Positions 1-11,205 are shown, counted from the first letter of the stretch. The stretch: 64,000 nt of DNA from Pseudomonadota bacterium (GCA_018242485.1 JAFEBV010000006.1:1-64000), one strand, 5' to 3'. A program made the numbers and translations. The notes: generated by a model from the sequence alone, not told the origin.

Positions 1-108
1 ACCATTCACCATTCACCATTCACCATTCACCATTCACCATTCACCATTCACCATTCACCATTCACCATTCACCATTCACCATTCACCATTCACCATTCAC
101 CATTCACA
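1..108 (+). repeat. Heptanucleotide array (ACCATTC)n upstream of rlmE
   Basis: About 15 nearly perfect head-to-tail copies of the 7-mer ACCATTC run from the window edge to 14 bp before the rlmE start codon. On the plus strand all three frames are free of stops; on the minus strand every frame contains TGA. The unit is the same as in the arrays at 15608-15910 and 34718-34842. There the arm next to the downstream gene reads CATTCAC on the coding strand, as here. The array is cut by the window edge, so any opposing GTGAATG arm lies outside. Confidence 0.97.
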
Positions 109-122
109 GATCTACACCCCCC

Positions 123-758
123 ATGCCCCGCAGCAAATCCAGTCAAGCCTGGCTCCGCGAGCACTTCGCCGACCCTTTCGTGAAGAAGGCGCAGGCGGAA
201 GGGTTGCGTTCGCGCGCTGCCTACAAGCTGGAGGAATTGCTGGCGAAGGATCGCCTGCTCAAGCCGGGCATGGTGGTGGTGGATCTGGGCGCGGCACCGG
301 GTGGCTGGTCGCAGGTGGCGCGGCGGATGCTGGGTGGGCTCGATCAGTCCCATCCGGGTGCGGTGGTGGCGCTGGACATCCTGCCGATGCCGCCGATCGC
401 CGGGGTGGAGTTCATCCACGGCGATTTCCGCGAAGACGAGCCGCTGGCGCGGCTGGAAGCCGTGCTCGCCGGCAGGCCGGTGGACCTTGTACTTTCCGAT
501 ATGGCCCCCAACATGAGTGGCATGGACACCGTGGATCAGCCGCGGGCGATGCACTTGGCCGAGCTGGCGCGGGATTTCGCCGATGCCCATCTCAAGCCGG
601 ACGGTGCCTTTCTGACCAAGCTGTTCATGGGCGAGGGTTTCGACGATTACGTGCGCGAGCTTCGGCAACGCTATGTGCGGGTCGCCATCCGCAAACCCGA
701 GGCCTCGCGCAAGCGCTCGCCCGAGGTGTATGCGCTGGCGGTCGGCAAGCGGGCGTAG
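123..758 (+). CDS. rlmE: 23S rRNA (uridine-2'-O-)-methyltransferase RlmE (FtsJ/RrmJ)
   Basis: 211 aa, the normal RlmE length. This SAM-dependent enzyme 2'-O-methylates U2552 in the A-loop of 23S rRNA late in 50S assembly and is heat-shock induced in E. coli. The SAM-binding motif VDLGAAPGGW lies at about residues 53-62. The K-D-K-E catalytic tetrad is visible as K35 (AAYKLEE), D126 (LSDMAPN), K166 (LTKLFMG) and E201 (SPEVYAL). It lies upstream of ftsH in the same direction, the usual rlmE-ftsH pairing. The ATG at 123 is preceded by ACACCCCCC and shows no Shine-Dalgarno match; a heptanucleotide array ends 14 bp upstream. The 137-bp gap to ftsH may hold a separate promoter, which I could not identify. 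Confidence 0.96.
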   Translation: MPRSKSSQAWLREHFADPFVKKAQAEGLRSRAAYKLEELLAKDRLLKPGMVVVDLGAAPGGWSQVARRMLGGLDQSHPGAVVALDILPMPPIAGVEFIHGDFREDEPLARLEAVLAGRPVDLVLSDMAPNMSGMDTVDQPRAMHLAELARDFADAHLKPDGAFLTKLFMGEGFDDYVRELRQRYVRVAIRKPEASRKRSPEVYALAVGKRA

Positions 759-895
759 AATGAAGCCGCTGCGCCCGATAGGCAGGCGTCGCGGGTGATT
801 GACGCGCCAACGGGTAGCACGATTACAACACGCGATCGCGATGCGATCGCACGGATGGAATGCATGATGTACGCGCAACGCGCCGGGAACGACAC

Positions 896-2818
<1,923 letters not shown>

Positions 2819-3015
2819 CCAGCGCATCCCGTCCCTTCGGGGCGCGGATGCGACTGCGGCGTGCAAATTCGCCTCTGCGAATTTCGTATCGCGGGCGTCA
2901 AGCGACGATTCGTGCGTGCCTGAAGCCTCGCGCAGCAGGCATCCATGCGCGTGCCTCGCAATCGGCCGCGGTACACATCCAGCCGATCCATCACGAATCC
3001 CGACGTGAAACGAAT

Positions 3016-3046
3016 GAGAGCCGGCGGATCGCTCCGGCCGGCTCTC
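3016..3046 (-). terminator. Hairpin terminator of tRNA-Arg, possibly bidirectional with ftsH
   Basis: A perfect 10-bp stem, GAGAGCCGGC (3016-3025) and GCCGGCTCTC (3037-3046), with an 11-nt loop, lies 14 bp beyond the 3' end of the minus-strand tRNA-Arg. On the minus strand it is followed by the T-rich ATTCGTTT. On the plus strand it lies about 200 bp after ftsH and could also end that transcript. The 3138-3386 interval on the other side of the tRNA shows no gene. Confidence 0.6.
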
Positions 3047-3060
3047 GTTCGTGGATGGAA

Positions 3061-3137
3061 TGGCGCGCCCGGAGAGATTCGAACTCCCGACCACCAAGTT
3101 CGTAGCCTGGTGCTCTATCCAGCTGAGCTACGGGCGC
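3061..3137 (-). tRNA. tRNA-Arg(ACG)
   Basis: 77 nt on the minus strand including an encoded CCA. The acceptor stem pairs GCGCCCG with CGGGCGC. The D-arm is GCTC...GAGC, the anticodon loop CTACGAA gives anticodon ACG, and the T-loop is TTCGAAT. ACG is normally deaminated to ICG by TadA, which is encoded in this window at 54613. Spurious ORFs cover the tRNA on both strands and are not genes. Confidence 0.96.
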
Positions 3138-3386
3138 GCTGAGCTTGTAATTATCGCGAATCGACGCGCATGCCGTCAATACGAACGTGTTTGAAGGCGG
3201 GCGTAGGGCGCGATGCGAGGGCCTGCATGCGGCAACTGTCCGGTTCAATAACGGCGTATACGCCATGGCGTCGTCGTTCCGGAACTGTCCGCACCGACTG
3301 CGGGCGGTTCGTGCCGAGGCGGCACCCGCGGTTAAGCCCATGGCGCCTCACGTTAAAATGAGTGTTTGTCTTCCGATACGTTTCCA

Positions 3387-6300
3387 ATGATTTCCCCTCC
3401 ACTACCCAAGCCAGGCCAGCAACGCGCGTATTGGCGTGCCCCGGCCAGTCCAAGCGCGTTCGCACTGGCACTGGTGTCGTGCGCGCGCGCGCATGCCGGT
3501 TGCGTGCTCGCGGTGGTTCGCGACACCCACACCGCGCACACGCTCGAATCCGATCTGCGGCTGTTGGCCGGCGACATGCCGATCCTGCATTTCCCGGATT
3601 GGGAGACTCTGCCCTACGACCTGTTCGGCCCGCACCCGGAGATCGTCGCGCAGCGCATCGCCACCTTGTACGCGCTGCCGTCGGCGCGCCGCGGCGTGCT
3701 GGTGGTTTCGGTCGGTACGTTGATGCAGCGTCTATGCCCGACCGGTTACGTCGGTGGCCATGCGCTGGTGGTCGCGCGCGGGCAGAAGCTCGACCTGCCC
3801 AGCGAGCAGCGCCGCCTCGCAGCGGCGGGCTACCGCAATGTGCCGCAGGTGCTCGATCCGGGCGATTACGCGGTGCGTGGCGGCTTGCTCGATCTGTATC
3901 CGATGGGCGCGGAAGAGGCGTACCGCATCGAACTGCTCGACGATGCCGTGGATACCATTCGCGGCTTCGATCCGGAAACGCAACGATCCTCGCACCCAGT
4001 CGAATCGGTGCGCCTGCTGCCGGCGCGCGAATTCCCGCTCGACGCGGCCAGCATCAAGCACGTGCGCGAGAAACTGCGCGAACGCTTCGACATCGACACG
4101 CGACATAGCGCCCTGTATCAGGATTTGAAGGAAGGCGGTGCGCCGGCAGGTATCGAGTATTACTTGCCGCTGTTCTTCGAATCGACGAGCCTCGCACGCG
4201 ACGGAGCCGGCTATGCCGCCGCGGGCGAGACCACTTCCACCCTGTTCGACTACATCGGCGGCGATGCCCTTGTGGTGCTGGGCGTGGATGCTCTGGACGC
4301 TGGCGAATCGTTCTGGACACAGACGACCGAGCGCTGGGAGCAGCGTCGCCACGACCTCGAACGGCCGATTCTGCCGCCTGCCGAGTTGTACCTGCCGCCC
4401 GAATCGCTGCGCGAACGGCTCAATCGCCACCGCCGCGTGGAAGTGTGCGGCGCGCAGCACCCGCATCGTGCCGAAGCCGCAGCGCTCGGCGACCAGCCAG
4501 CGCCGGCGCTACCGCTGAGCCAGAAAAACGAACCGCCATGCGCGGCCTTGACGAGCTTCCTCGCCAACTATCCCGGTCGCGTGCTGGTTGCCGCCGATTC
4601 GGCGGGCCGCCGCGAGGCGTTGCTCGAGCAGTTCGCTGCGGCCGGCCTCGTGCCACAGCCCATCGCCGGATGGGTTGCGTTCTCGGGCGACGACGGCATG
4701 CGTTTCGCCATCGGCGTGCTCTCGCTCGAAGACGGCTTCGCCCTCACCAAACCGACGCTGTGCGTGCTCACCGAGCGCCAATTCCATCCCGAGCGCGCAC
4801 CCGGTGTGCGCCGCCGCCGCGCCGGCAAGGATCCGGACGCCATCATTCGCGACCTCGGCGAACTCGCCATCGGCGCGCCGATCGTGCACGAGGATCACGG
4901 CGTCGGCCGCTACCGCGGACTGGTGACGCTGGAGGCCGGCGGCGAACGTGCCGAATATCTGCAGATCGAGTACGCCAAAGGCGACAAGCTCTATGTCCCG
5001 GTCGCGCAATTGCACCTCGTCAACCGCTACTCCGGCGTCTCGCCGGATACAGCGCCGTTGCATTCGCTTGGCGGCGAGGCGTGGACGAAGGCGAAGAAAA
5101 AAGCCGCCGAGCGCGTCCGCGACGTTGCCGCCGAACTGCTGGAGATCCAGGCGCGTCGACATGCCCGCGCAGGACTGGCGATCGCGGTGGATCGCTCCTT
5201 GTACGAGCCATTCGCAGCGGGCTTTCCGTTCGAGGAGACGCCCGACCAGTTGCAGGCCATCGAGGCGGTGATCTCCGATCTCGCGTTGCCGCAACCGATG
5301 GATCGCGTGGTGTGCGGCGACGTCGGGTTCGGCAAGACTGAGGTCGCCCTGCGCGCGGCCTTCGTCGCCGCAATTGCCGGCCGCCAGGTCGCAGTGCTGG
5401 TGCCGACCACTCTGCTCGCGCAACAGCACGGGCAAAACTTCAAGGACCGTTTCGCCGACTGGCCGATCCGCGTCGAGGTGATCTCGCGGTTCCGTTCGTC
5501 GAAGGAGATGAAGTCGGCGCTCGACGCGCTCGCCGACGGCAAGCTCGACGTGATCGTCGGCACCCATCGCCTGCTGCAGGCCGACGTGGCCTTCGCCAAC
5601 CTCGGTTTGGTCATCGTCGACGAAGAGCAGCGTTTCGGCGTGCAGCAGAAGGAAGCCCTGAAGAAGCTGCGCGCCGAGGTCAACCTGCTCACGCTCACCG
5701 CCACGCCGATCCCGCGCACGCTGAACATGGCGATGAGCGGCCTGCGCGAGCTGTCGCTGATCGCCACCGCGCCGGCGCACCGTCTGGCGGTCAAGACCCT
5801 GCTCACGCCCTGGGACGGCCCGCTGCTGCGCGAGGCGATGCAGCGCGAGATCGCGCGCGGCGGGCAGATCTACTTCCTGCACAACCAGGTCGAAAGCATC
5901 GAGCGCATGGCGCGATCGCTGGCCGAGCTGATGCCTGAGGCGCGCATCCGCATCGGCCACGGCCAGATGCCTGAGCGCGAACTCGAACAGGTGATGCTCG
6001 ACTTCCAGCGCCAGCGCTTCAACGTGTTGCTGTGCACGACGATCATCGAATCGGGCATCGACATCCCGAACGCCAACACCATCATCATCGACCGCGCAGA
6101 CCGTTTCGGTCTCGCGCAGTTGCACCAATTGCGCGGGCGTGTGGGTCGCTCGCATCACCGCGCCTACGCCTACCTCGTCGTGCCGGACAGGAAGTTGATG
6201 ACCGGCGATGCCGCCAAGCGGCTGGAGGCGATCGCTTCGTTGGAGGAACTGGGTGCCGGCTTCACCTTGGCCACGCACGACATGGAGATTCGCGGAGCCG

Positions 6301-6866
6301 GCGAACTGCTCGGTGCCGAACAGAGTGGGCAGATCGCCGAGGTCGGCTTCACCTTGTATTCCGAATTGCTCGAGCGCGCGGTGCACTCAATGCGCGATGG
6401 CCGACTCGACCTCGACGCCGAGCCTGCGCGCGGCGCGGAAATCGACCTGCACGCTCCGGCCTTGATTCCTGAGGACTACCTGCCCGACGTGCATGCGCGG
6501 CTCACGCTGTACAAACGCATCGCAGGTGCGCGCAACGCCGACGAACTGCGCGAATTGCAGGTGGAAATGATCGACCGCTTCGGTCTGCTGCCCGAGCCGA
6601 CGAAGCGGCTGTTCGCGGTCACCGAACTCAAACTAGACGCCACCCGCATCGGCATCCGCAAACTCGATCTGGGCGCGAGCGGTGGGCGCATCGTGTTCGA
6701 ATCCATGCCGAACATCGATCCGATGGCGGTGATCCGCATGATCCAGAAGCAACCGAAGATCTACGCGATGGAAGGCCCCGAACGCCTGCGCATCCGCATC
6801 GACCTGCCCGACGCGGGAGCACGCATGGCGACGGCGAAGGGATTGCTGCTGACGCTGGGAACCTGA
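3387..6866 (+). CDS. mfd: Transcription-repair coupling factor Mfd
   Basis: About 1159 aa from the ATG at 3387, the usual Mfd size. An in-frame TTG at 3366 would add seven residues; neither start has a clear ribosome-binding site. Mfd is a DNA translocase that displaces RNA polymerase stalled at lesions and recruits UvrA. The N-terminal UvrB-like part contains FPDWETLPYD. The RNA polymerase-interacting CarD-like domain lies near residues 490-560 (IVHEDHGVGRY). The helicase core has Walker A GDVGFGKT at 644-651 and Walker B DEEQRFG at 745-751. The TRG/helicase C region (IESGIDIPNANT, QLRGRVGRS) and a C-terminal regulatory domain follow. It stands alone between tRNA-Arg and a convergent small gene. 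The 280-bp gap downstream shows no feature I can support. Confidence 0.98.
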   Translation: MISPPLPKPGQQRAYWRAPASPSAFALALVSCARAHAGCVLAVVRDTHTAHTLESDLRLLAGDMPILHFPDWETLPYDLFGPHPEIVAQRIATLYALPSARRGVLVVSVGTLMQRLCPTGYVGGHALVVARGQKLDLPSEQRRLAAAGYRNVPQVLDPGDYAVRGGLLDLYPMGAEEAYRIELLDDAVDTIRGFDPETQRSSHPVESVRLLPAREFPLDAASIKHVREKLRERFDIDTRHSALYQDLKEGGAPAGIEYYLPLFFESTSLARDGAGYAAAGETTSTLFDYIGGDALVVLGVDALDAGESFWTQTTERWEQRRHDLERPILPPAELYLPPESLRERLNRHRRVEVCGAQHPHRAEAAALGDQPAPALPLSQKNEPPCAALTSFLANYPGRVLVAADSAGRREALLEQFAAAGLVPQPIAGWVAFSGDDGMRFAIGVLSLEDGFALTKPTLCVLTERQFHPERAPGVRRRRAGKDPDAIIRDLGELAIGAPIVHEDHGVGRYRGLVTLEAGGERAEYLQIEYAKGDKLYVPVAQLHLVNRYSGVSPDTAPLHSLGGEAWTKAKKKAAERVRDVAAELLEIQARRHARAGLAIAVDRSLYEPFAAGFPFEETPDQLQAIEAVISDLALPQPMDRVVCGDVGFGKTEVALRAAFVAAIAGRQVAVLVPTTLLAQQHGQNFKDRFADWPIRVEVISRFRSSKEMKSALDALADGKLDVIVGTHRLLQADVAFANLGLVIVDEEQRFGVQQKEALKKLRAEVNLLTLTATPIPRTLNMAMSGLRELSLIATAPAHRLAVKTLLTPWDGPLLREAMQREIARGGQIYFLHNQVESIERMARSLAELMPEARIRIGHGQMPERELEQVMLDFQRQRFNVLLCTTIIESGIDIPNANTIIIDRADRFGLAQLHQLRGRVGRSHHRAYAYLVVPDRKLMTGDAAKRLEAIASLEELGAGFTLATHDMEIRGAGELLGAEQSGQIAEVGFTLYSELLERAVHSMRDGRLDLDAEPARGAEIDLHAPALIPEDYLPDVHARLTLYKRIAGARNADELRELQVEMIDRFGLLPEPTKRLFAVTELKLDATRIGIRKLDLGASGGRIVFESMPNIDPMAVIRMIQKQPKIYAMEGPERLRIRIDLPDAGARMATAKGLLLTLGT

Positions 6867-7146
6867 TGTGCGGTGCGGCGAATGGACGATCCGAGGTCGG
6901 CGCGGTGGATGTGGCCACAGTTGAAAAAGCGCAGCGTGGCAAGATCGATTGTGCCTAATCGTCTTCGTCGACGGCCAAGACTGAAAGTATGCCCCTGTCG
7001 CGCACGGGCGTGGGCGCTGCGCTGGGAAATCCCGGTGCCGCTGCATCAATCATCTGGCGTGTACAGTCGGCGATTGTCTGGATAACTGGCTGCAACCTCT
7101 ACACGTCGAGGTCTGTGACAGCGTTGCTGGCCGGCGCGCCGGAACA

Positions 7147-7401
7147 TCATTCTCCCTCGTCGGGAGAATCATCTTCCCACACGATCTCGATGCCATCCTC
7201 CATGCCCAGCGCCTCGCGCAGCAACGCCACGAGGTGCGGGTTGGCGCGGCGGGTGACGAAGAAGTCGATGGTGGCCGCGTCGATGTAGTAGTCCTGATCG
7301 TGGCTGTCTTCTTCTTCCAGCTCATCGATCAAAAATTGCAATTCACCCTCGGAGATCTCGCCGATGCGGCGTGCGCTCAGCTTGTCGTAGAGCATGATCA
7401 T
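7147..7401 (-). CDS. Small acidic protein of unknown function
   Basis: 84 aa if translation starts at the ATG at 7401, which has GGGAG about 8 nt upstream; a TTG at 7428 would add nine residues. I do not recognise the family. It is strongly acidic, with an E/D-rich stretch (DELEEEDSHDQDYY) and an acidic C-terminus. It has no signal peptide, membrane segment or cysteine. A centre rich in I, F and L (DAATIDFFV, HLVALLREALG) suggests a small alpha/beta fold. It lies 69 bp downstream of dxs on the same strand, so co-transcription with dxs is likely. Codon use matches the neighbouring genes, which supports a real gene, but no role can be inferred. Confidence 0.72.
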   Translation of the reverse strand: MIMLYDKLSARRIGEISEGELQFLIDELEEEDSHDQDYYIDAATIDFFVTRRANPHLVALLREALGMEDGIEIVWEDDSPDEGE

Positions 7402-7470
7402 CGCGCGCTCCCGGCCAGATTCAGCCAATCTGATTCTGCAGGAGATTGTGCACGCAAACGCGGGTGGGAA

Positions 7471-9381
7471 TCAGCCGGCGGCGAGTTTCGGGCCGACCGA
7501 CGGTGCCGCCAGCAGGGGCCAGCGGGCGAGCAAGGCGGCGCGCACGGAAGGCGCATCGAGGCCAGCTTCGGCGAGAACTTGTTCGCGACTGGCGTGTTCC
7601 AGCCACGCATCGGGCAGGCCGAGGTGCTGGATCGGCAGCTTGATGCCCTCGGCGGCCAGCAGCTCGGCCACGCCGCTGCCGGCGCCGCCCATCACCGCGT
7701 TGTCCTCCAGCGTCACGAAACCCGTGTGGCTGCGCGCCAGCTCCAGCAACAGGGCGCGGTCGAGCGGCTTGACGAAGCGCATGTTGACCACGGTGAGGTC
7801 GAGTTCGCGGCCGACTTCCTCGGCCACAGGCACCATCGCACCGAACGCGAGCAGGGCGATGCGGGTGCCGCGCCGGCGCACCAGCGCCTGGCCGATGGGC
7901 AGCGATTCCAGCGGCGCTTCGATCGCCACCCCGGGGCCGGTGCCGCGCGGATAGCGCACCGCCGCGGGGCCGGTGTGCAGGAAGCCGGTGGTGAGCATCT
8001 TCCGGCATTCGTTCTCGTCGGCCGGCGCCATCACCAGCATGTTGGGGATGCAGCGCAAGTAGGACAGATCGAAGCTGCCCGCATGGGTGGCGCCGTCGGG
8101 GCCGACCACGCCGCCGCGGTCGATGGCGAACAGCACGTCGAGGTTCTGCAGCGCCACGTCGTGGATGAGCTGGTCGTAGGCGCGTTGCAGGAAGGTCGAA
8201 TAGATCGCGACGACGGGTTTCGCGCCCGCGCAGGCCATGCCGGCGGCGAGCGTCACCGCGTGCTGTTCGGCGATGGCGACATCGAAGTAACGCTGCGGGT
8301 ATTCCTTGCTGAAACGCACCAGCCCCGAGCCTTCGCGCATCGCCGGGGTGATCGCCAGCAGGTTCGGATCGGCGGCGGCCATGTCGCACAGCCAGTCGCC
8401 GAACACATCCGTGTAGGCGGGCTTCTTCGGGCCACCCTTGCTGACCATGCCCTTGGCCGGATCGAAGGGCCCGACCGCGTGGTAGCCGATCTGGTCGCCC
8501 TCGGCGAGTTCGAAGCCCTTGCCCTTGGTGGTGATGACATGCAGCAGTTGCGGCCCCTTGAGGGTCTTGAGCGTGCCCAGCGCGGTGAGCAAGGCAGGGA
8601 TGTCGTGGCCGTCGAGCGGGCCGGTGTAATGGAAGCCCATTTCCTCGAACAGGGTCGAGGGCACGAACATGCCTTTCCAGTGTTCCTCCCAGCGGCGCAT
8701 GAAGCGCCCGGCCGGGCGGCGGCGGCCGCCGAGCAGGCGCTTGCCGCCTTCGCGCACCGCGTTCATGGTGCGGCTGCTCATCAGCCGGCCGAGCATCTTG
8801 GTCAGTCCGCCGACGTTTTCGGAGATCGACATCCGGTTGTCGTTGAGGATCACCAGCAAATTCGGTTCCGCGTCCATGCCGCCGGCGTGGTTGAGCGCCT
8901 CGTAAGCCATGCCGGCGGTCATCGCGCCGTCGCCGATCACCGCCACCACCTTGCGCGGATCGCCCGCGCGCGCCAGCGCGATCGCCATGCCCAGCGCGGC
9001 CGAGATCGAGGTCGATGAATGCCCGACGCCGAAGGTGTCGAACTCGGATTCGTCGCGGCGCGGGAACGGCGCCACGCCGTCTTTCTGCTTGACCGTGCCG
9101 ATGCGATCGCGGCGTCCGCAGAGGATCTTGTGCGGGTAGCACTGGTGGCCGACATCCCAGACCAGACGGTCGTTCGGGGTGTCGTACAGGTAGTGCAGGG
9201 CCAGCGTCAGTTCGATCACGCCCAGACCCGCGCCGAAATGTCCGCCGGACGCGGCCACCGATTCGATCAGGTAGGCGCGCAATTCCCTGGCGATCGCCGG
9301 CAGTTCGGCTTCATTGAACTGCCGCAAATCGGTGGGAACGTCGATGCGGGCGAGCCGCGGGTAGCGCTGGGCGTCGATCAT
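7471..9381 (-). CDS. dxs: 1-deoxy-D-xylulose-5-phosphate synthase Dxs
   Basis: 636 aa, a typical Dxs length. It condenses pyruvate and glyceraldehyde-3-phosphate with thiamine diphosphate, the first step of the MEP isoprenoid pathway, in the cytosol. The N-terminal half carries [14 protein letters not shown] and the thiamine-diphosphate motif beginning [15 protein letters not shown] (around residues 150-165). The middle transketolase domain has [15 protein letters not shown], followed by a C-terminal transketolase domain ([11 protein letters not shown]). The ATG at 9381 begins [13 protein letters not shown]. In many proteobacteria dxs is next to ispA and xseB; here the pair lies 2 kb away, separated by a lipoprotein-like gene and tRNAs. 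A long ORF on the opposite strand is a high-GC shadow. Confidence 0.98.
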   Translation of the reverse strand: MIDAQRYPRLARIDVPTDLRQFNEAELPAIARELRAYLIESVAASGGHFGAGLGVIELTLALHYLYDTPNDRLVWDVGHQCYPHKILCGRRDRIGTVKQKDGVAPFPRRDESEFDTFGVGHSSTSISAALGMAIALARAGDPRKVVAVIGDGAMTAGMAYEALNHAGGMDAEPNLLVILNDNRMSISENVGGLTKMLGRLMSSRTMNAVREGGKRLLGGRRRPAGRFMRRWEEHWKGMFVPSTLFEEMGFHYTGPLDGHDIPALLTALGTLKTLKGPQLLHVITTKGKGFELAEGDQIGYHAVGPFDPAKGMVSKGGPKKPAYTDVFGDWLCDMAAADPNLLAITPAMREGSGLVRFSKEYPQRYFDVAIAEQHAVTLAAGMACAGAKPVVAIYSTFLQRAYDQLIHDVALQNLDVLFAIDRGGVVGPDGATHAGSFDLSYLRCIPNMLVMAPADENECRKMLTTGFLHTGPAAVRYPRGTGPGVAIEAPLESLPIGQALVRRRGTRIALLAFGAMVPVAEEVGRELDLTVVNMRFVKPLDRALLLELARSHTGFVTLEDNAVMGGAGSGVAELLAAEGIKLPIQHLGLPDAWLEHASREQVLAEAGLDAPSVRAALLARWPLLAAPSVGPKLAAG

Positions 9382-9589
9382 GACCTGTTATTGTCGCCTG
9401 CGCGGCAAGGGTGGGCAAGGAAGGCTCGTTTCGAAGTCATTGATGGGCGGAGGGCGTTCCGGTGGATATCTGCAGCCTGCAGACGGGCTGTCGATGAATT
9501 GCGGCTGAGCGACGGGTGGCAACTGATCGGCGGCGGGGGCTGCTGGCACGCTAAGGTGGACGCGCTACCCGCGGAGTCAGGAGGATTCC

Positions 9590-10093
9590 ATGCCTATCGT
9601 CGTCCCGTCGCGTGTTTTCACTGCGCGCTTGCGTTTGCCATTGTCCGCGCTGCTGGCTCTTGCATGCGCATCCTGCGCGAGTTTCCAGGACAAGCCGCCG
9701 GATCCGGCGATCGCCCAGCGACTGGAGGAAGTGCGGTCGATCGCCGGGCCGCCGGTGAGTTCTTTCCGTTTCATGCGCATGACCACGTTCGAGCCGATCG
9801 GTCTGTCCAACCTCATGGTGTTCACCGCGCCGCAGGATGCCTGGCTGCTGCAACTGGATGGCCGCTGTCGTGGCTTGGACTTCGGCCCGTTCATGGGACT
9901 GACCTCGCACATGCGCCTGGTGATGTCGGGCGTGGATAGCGTGCGTGTGCAGGACAATCCGATTCCCTGCCGCATCGTGGAGATTCGCCGTGTGGACGTA
10001 AAACGCTTGCGACGCATCGACACGGAAAAAGCCGCGCCGTCGCAGCCCGATTTGGAGCAGCCCGCGCCGACGGCGAGCCCACGATCCGGGTGA
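9590..10093 (+). CDS. DUF6491-like secreted or lipid-anchored protein
   Basis: 167 aa. The N-terminus has basic residues followed by a hydrophobic segment (LPLSALLALACASCAS), a Sec signal with a poor lipobox; either Cys could be lipidated. The mature part contains FRFMRMTTFEPIG, LQLDGRCRGLDFGPFMGLTS and a conserved paired-Cys pattern ending CRIVEIRRVD. This resembles the DUF6491 family common in Xanthomonadales, named from memory and not searched. GGAGTCAGGAGG just upstream of the ATG is a strong ribosome-binding site. The C-terminal 25 residues are Pro/Ser/Ala-rich and look disordered. Function is unknown; the location is probably periplasm or outer membrane. The gene is divergent from dxs and is followed by tRNA genes. 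Confidence 0.78.
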   Translation: MPIVVPSRVFTARLRLPLSALLALACASCASFQDKPPDPAIAQRLEEVRSIAGPPVSSFRFMRMTTFEPIGLSNLMVFTAPQDAWLLQLDGRCRGLDFGPFMGLTSHMRLVMSGVDSVRVQDNPIPCRIVEIRRVDVKRLRRIDTEKAAPSQPDLEQPAPTASPRSG

Positions 10094-10247
10094 CACAGGG
10101 GCGAGGTTGTTCCCGCGCTGCGGCACGCTGCATGTATCGTGCGTGGCCATCCTGCCTACGCTTGATCCTGGAGGCATTGGGCGTGTAATTGACATTCGAT
10201 CATCCGTTCTATAACGTACCCGGCTCACTGTTCTGAGCACAGCACCT

Positions 10248-10332
<85 letters not shown>

Positions 10333-10387
10333 CTCTTGACCATCCGACGAAGTTCGACAGCGTCCGGGAAATCCAAGAACGACCCCG

Positions 10388-10416
10388 AAACTCCGCTCCC
10401 ATGCGGGGTTTTTGTT
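10388..10416 (+). terminator. Rho-independent terminator after tRNA-Leu
   Basis: The stem CTCCGC/GCGGGG (10391-10396 with 10403-10408) extends through flanking A-T pairs and is followed by TTTTTGTTTTT. It lies about 60 bp beyond the tRNA-Leu end. The bases between the tRNA and this hairpin show no gene. Confidence 0.7.
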
Positions 10417-10482
10417 TTTCAGTGTCCGAATGCGTCCGCCAACGTCCGCTTGCAGCTGGACGTATCATCGTATTTCCACGGC

Positions 10483-10514
10483 GGATCCTATAGTTCAATA
10501 GTCAGAACCGGGGC
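10483..10514 (+). pseudogene. tRNA-like 5' remnant between tRNA-Leu and tRNA-Ile2
   Basis: The segment CCTATAGTTCAATAGTCAGA resembles the acceptor/D-arm of the complete tRNA at 10588 (CCTATAGCTCAATTGGTTAGA). It keeps the box-A-like TATAGYTCAAT core but has no anticodon or T-arm after it. It could be a degraded tRNA copy or a remnant left by integration or recombination at the tRNA locus. The match is short, so chance resemblance is possible. Confidence 0.4.
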
Positions 10515-10587
10515 GCACGCGCCTTGATCCGCAAGCCTGGTGGCGAACGATTCGAGGCGAGATCGCAAGAACCGGTGGAATCAGAAA

Positions 10588-10664
10588 GGGCCTATAGCTC
10601 AATTGGTTAGAGCAGTGGACTCATAATCCATTGGTTCCAGGTTCAAGTCCTGGTGGGCCCACCA
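10588..10664 (+). tRNA. tRNA-Ile2(CAU), the TilS substrate
   Basis: 77 nt with encoded CCA. The acceptor stem is GGGCCTA/TGGGCCC, the anticodon stem GTGGA/TCCAT, and the loop CTCATAA gives anticodon CAT. Elongator tRNA-Met also reads CAT. Here, however, the acceptor stem has C4-G69 and C5-G68, pairs used by TilS to recognise tRNA-Ile2; elongator Met has U4-A69 in E. coli. The T-loop TTCAAGT matches the Ile2 type as well. C34 would be converted to lysidine to read AUA. TilS is encoded 2 kb downstream. Confidence 0.85.
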
Positions 10665-10698
10665 CATGATCGTCCAGCGCTGCCCGGCAAATGAGCGA

Positions 10699-10737
10699 TC
10701 CAGGAAAGATTGGCCGATTCGGTCAAACTTTCCTGGA
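10699..10737. repeat. 39-bp near-perfect palindrome
   Basis: TCCAGGAAAG (10699-10708) is the exact reverse complement of CTTTCCTGGA (10728-10737). The inner TTGGCCGA/TCGGTCAA pairs too, with one G-T wobble, all centred on T10718. It begins 35 bp after tRNA-Ile2. No T-run follows, so it is not a standard terminator. It could be a processing hairpin, a protein-binding site or a remnant of a mobile-element end. Confidence 0.75.
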
Positions 10738-11205
10738 CTTCCAGCAAGATTGTCCGGCCGCGCAGCCAGCAATCCGTAGCACCCAAGGGTCAGGTGCGTT
10801 AGCAAGCGTTCCTCATCGGTCTTCTCTGGCCGTGAACGTCACTTGGCCGAGCGTCCGCGCAAGGGCAGCTCACAATGCGGCGAAGCGAGCTTCCGTCGTG
10901 CCAAGCTCCACAGTGTCCTCGCACGCAAGATCAACCCCTGGGCACGCACACATGGATTCCGGTTGCGTAAGGGGTTTGGAGAGATATTATCCACCCGAAG
11001 ATAATTTTGGATAGGGTCTCAATCGCTTGTGGCTGCAAGTGATTTGTCCTGATCGTGGTCTTTGGGCGGCGTCCCTCGCTTGCAATGTAGACCCGTGGTC
11101 TTTCGATACCTTTCGCAGGAGGGCATCGATCGGGTGCGCACCACTTCGACCAGCGTCTTGCCACGCCAAGCCAACGCACGAACGAGGCAATCGGTGAAGC
11201 CATTT
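10738..11205. other. Gene-free interval after the tRNAs
   Basis: About 470 bp without a convincing gene. Short ORFs exist on both strands (for example minus 11209-10931), but their codon use does not match the neighbours and their products look like translated noise. The interval includes a local AT-richer patch (GAGATATTATCCACC, GATAATTTTGGATAGGG near 10980-11015), which differs from the surrounding high-GC DNA. It may be a decayed insertion next to the tRNA genes. Confidence 0.5.

Noticed and set aside
1-108. Possible CRISPR array
   Set aside because: The repeat is a 7-bp tandem unit without spacers; no cas genes are present anywhere in the window.
2945-3341. ORFs on both strands across tRNA-Arg
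   Set aside because: They are the familiar false translations of a tRNA gene (for example VAQLDRAPGYE, GEIRTPDHQ) and have no independent support.
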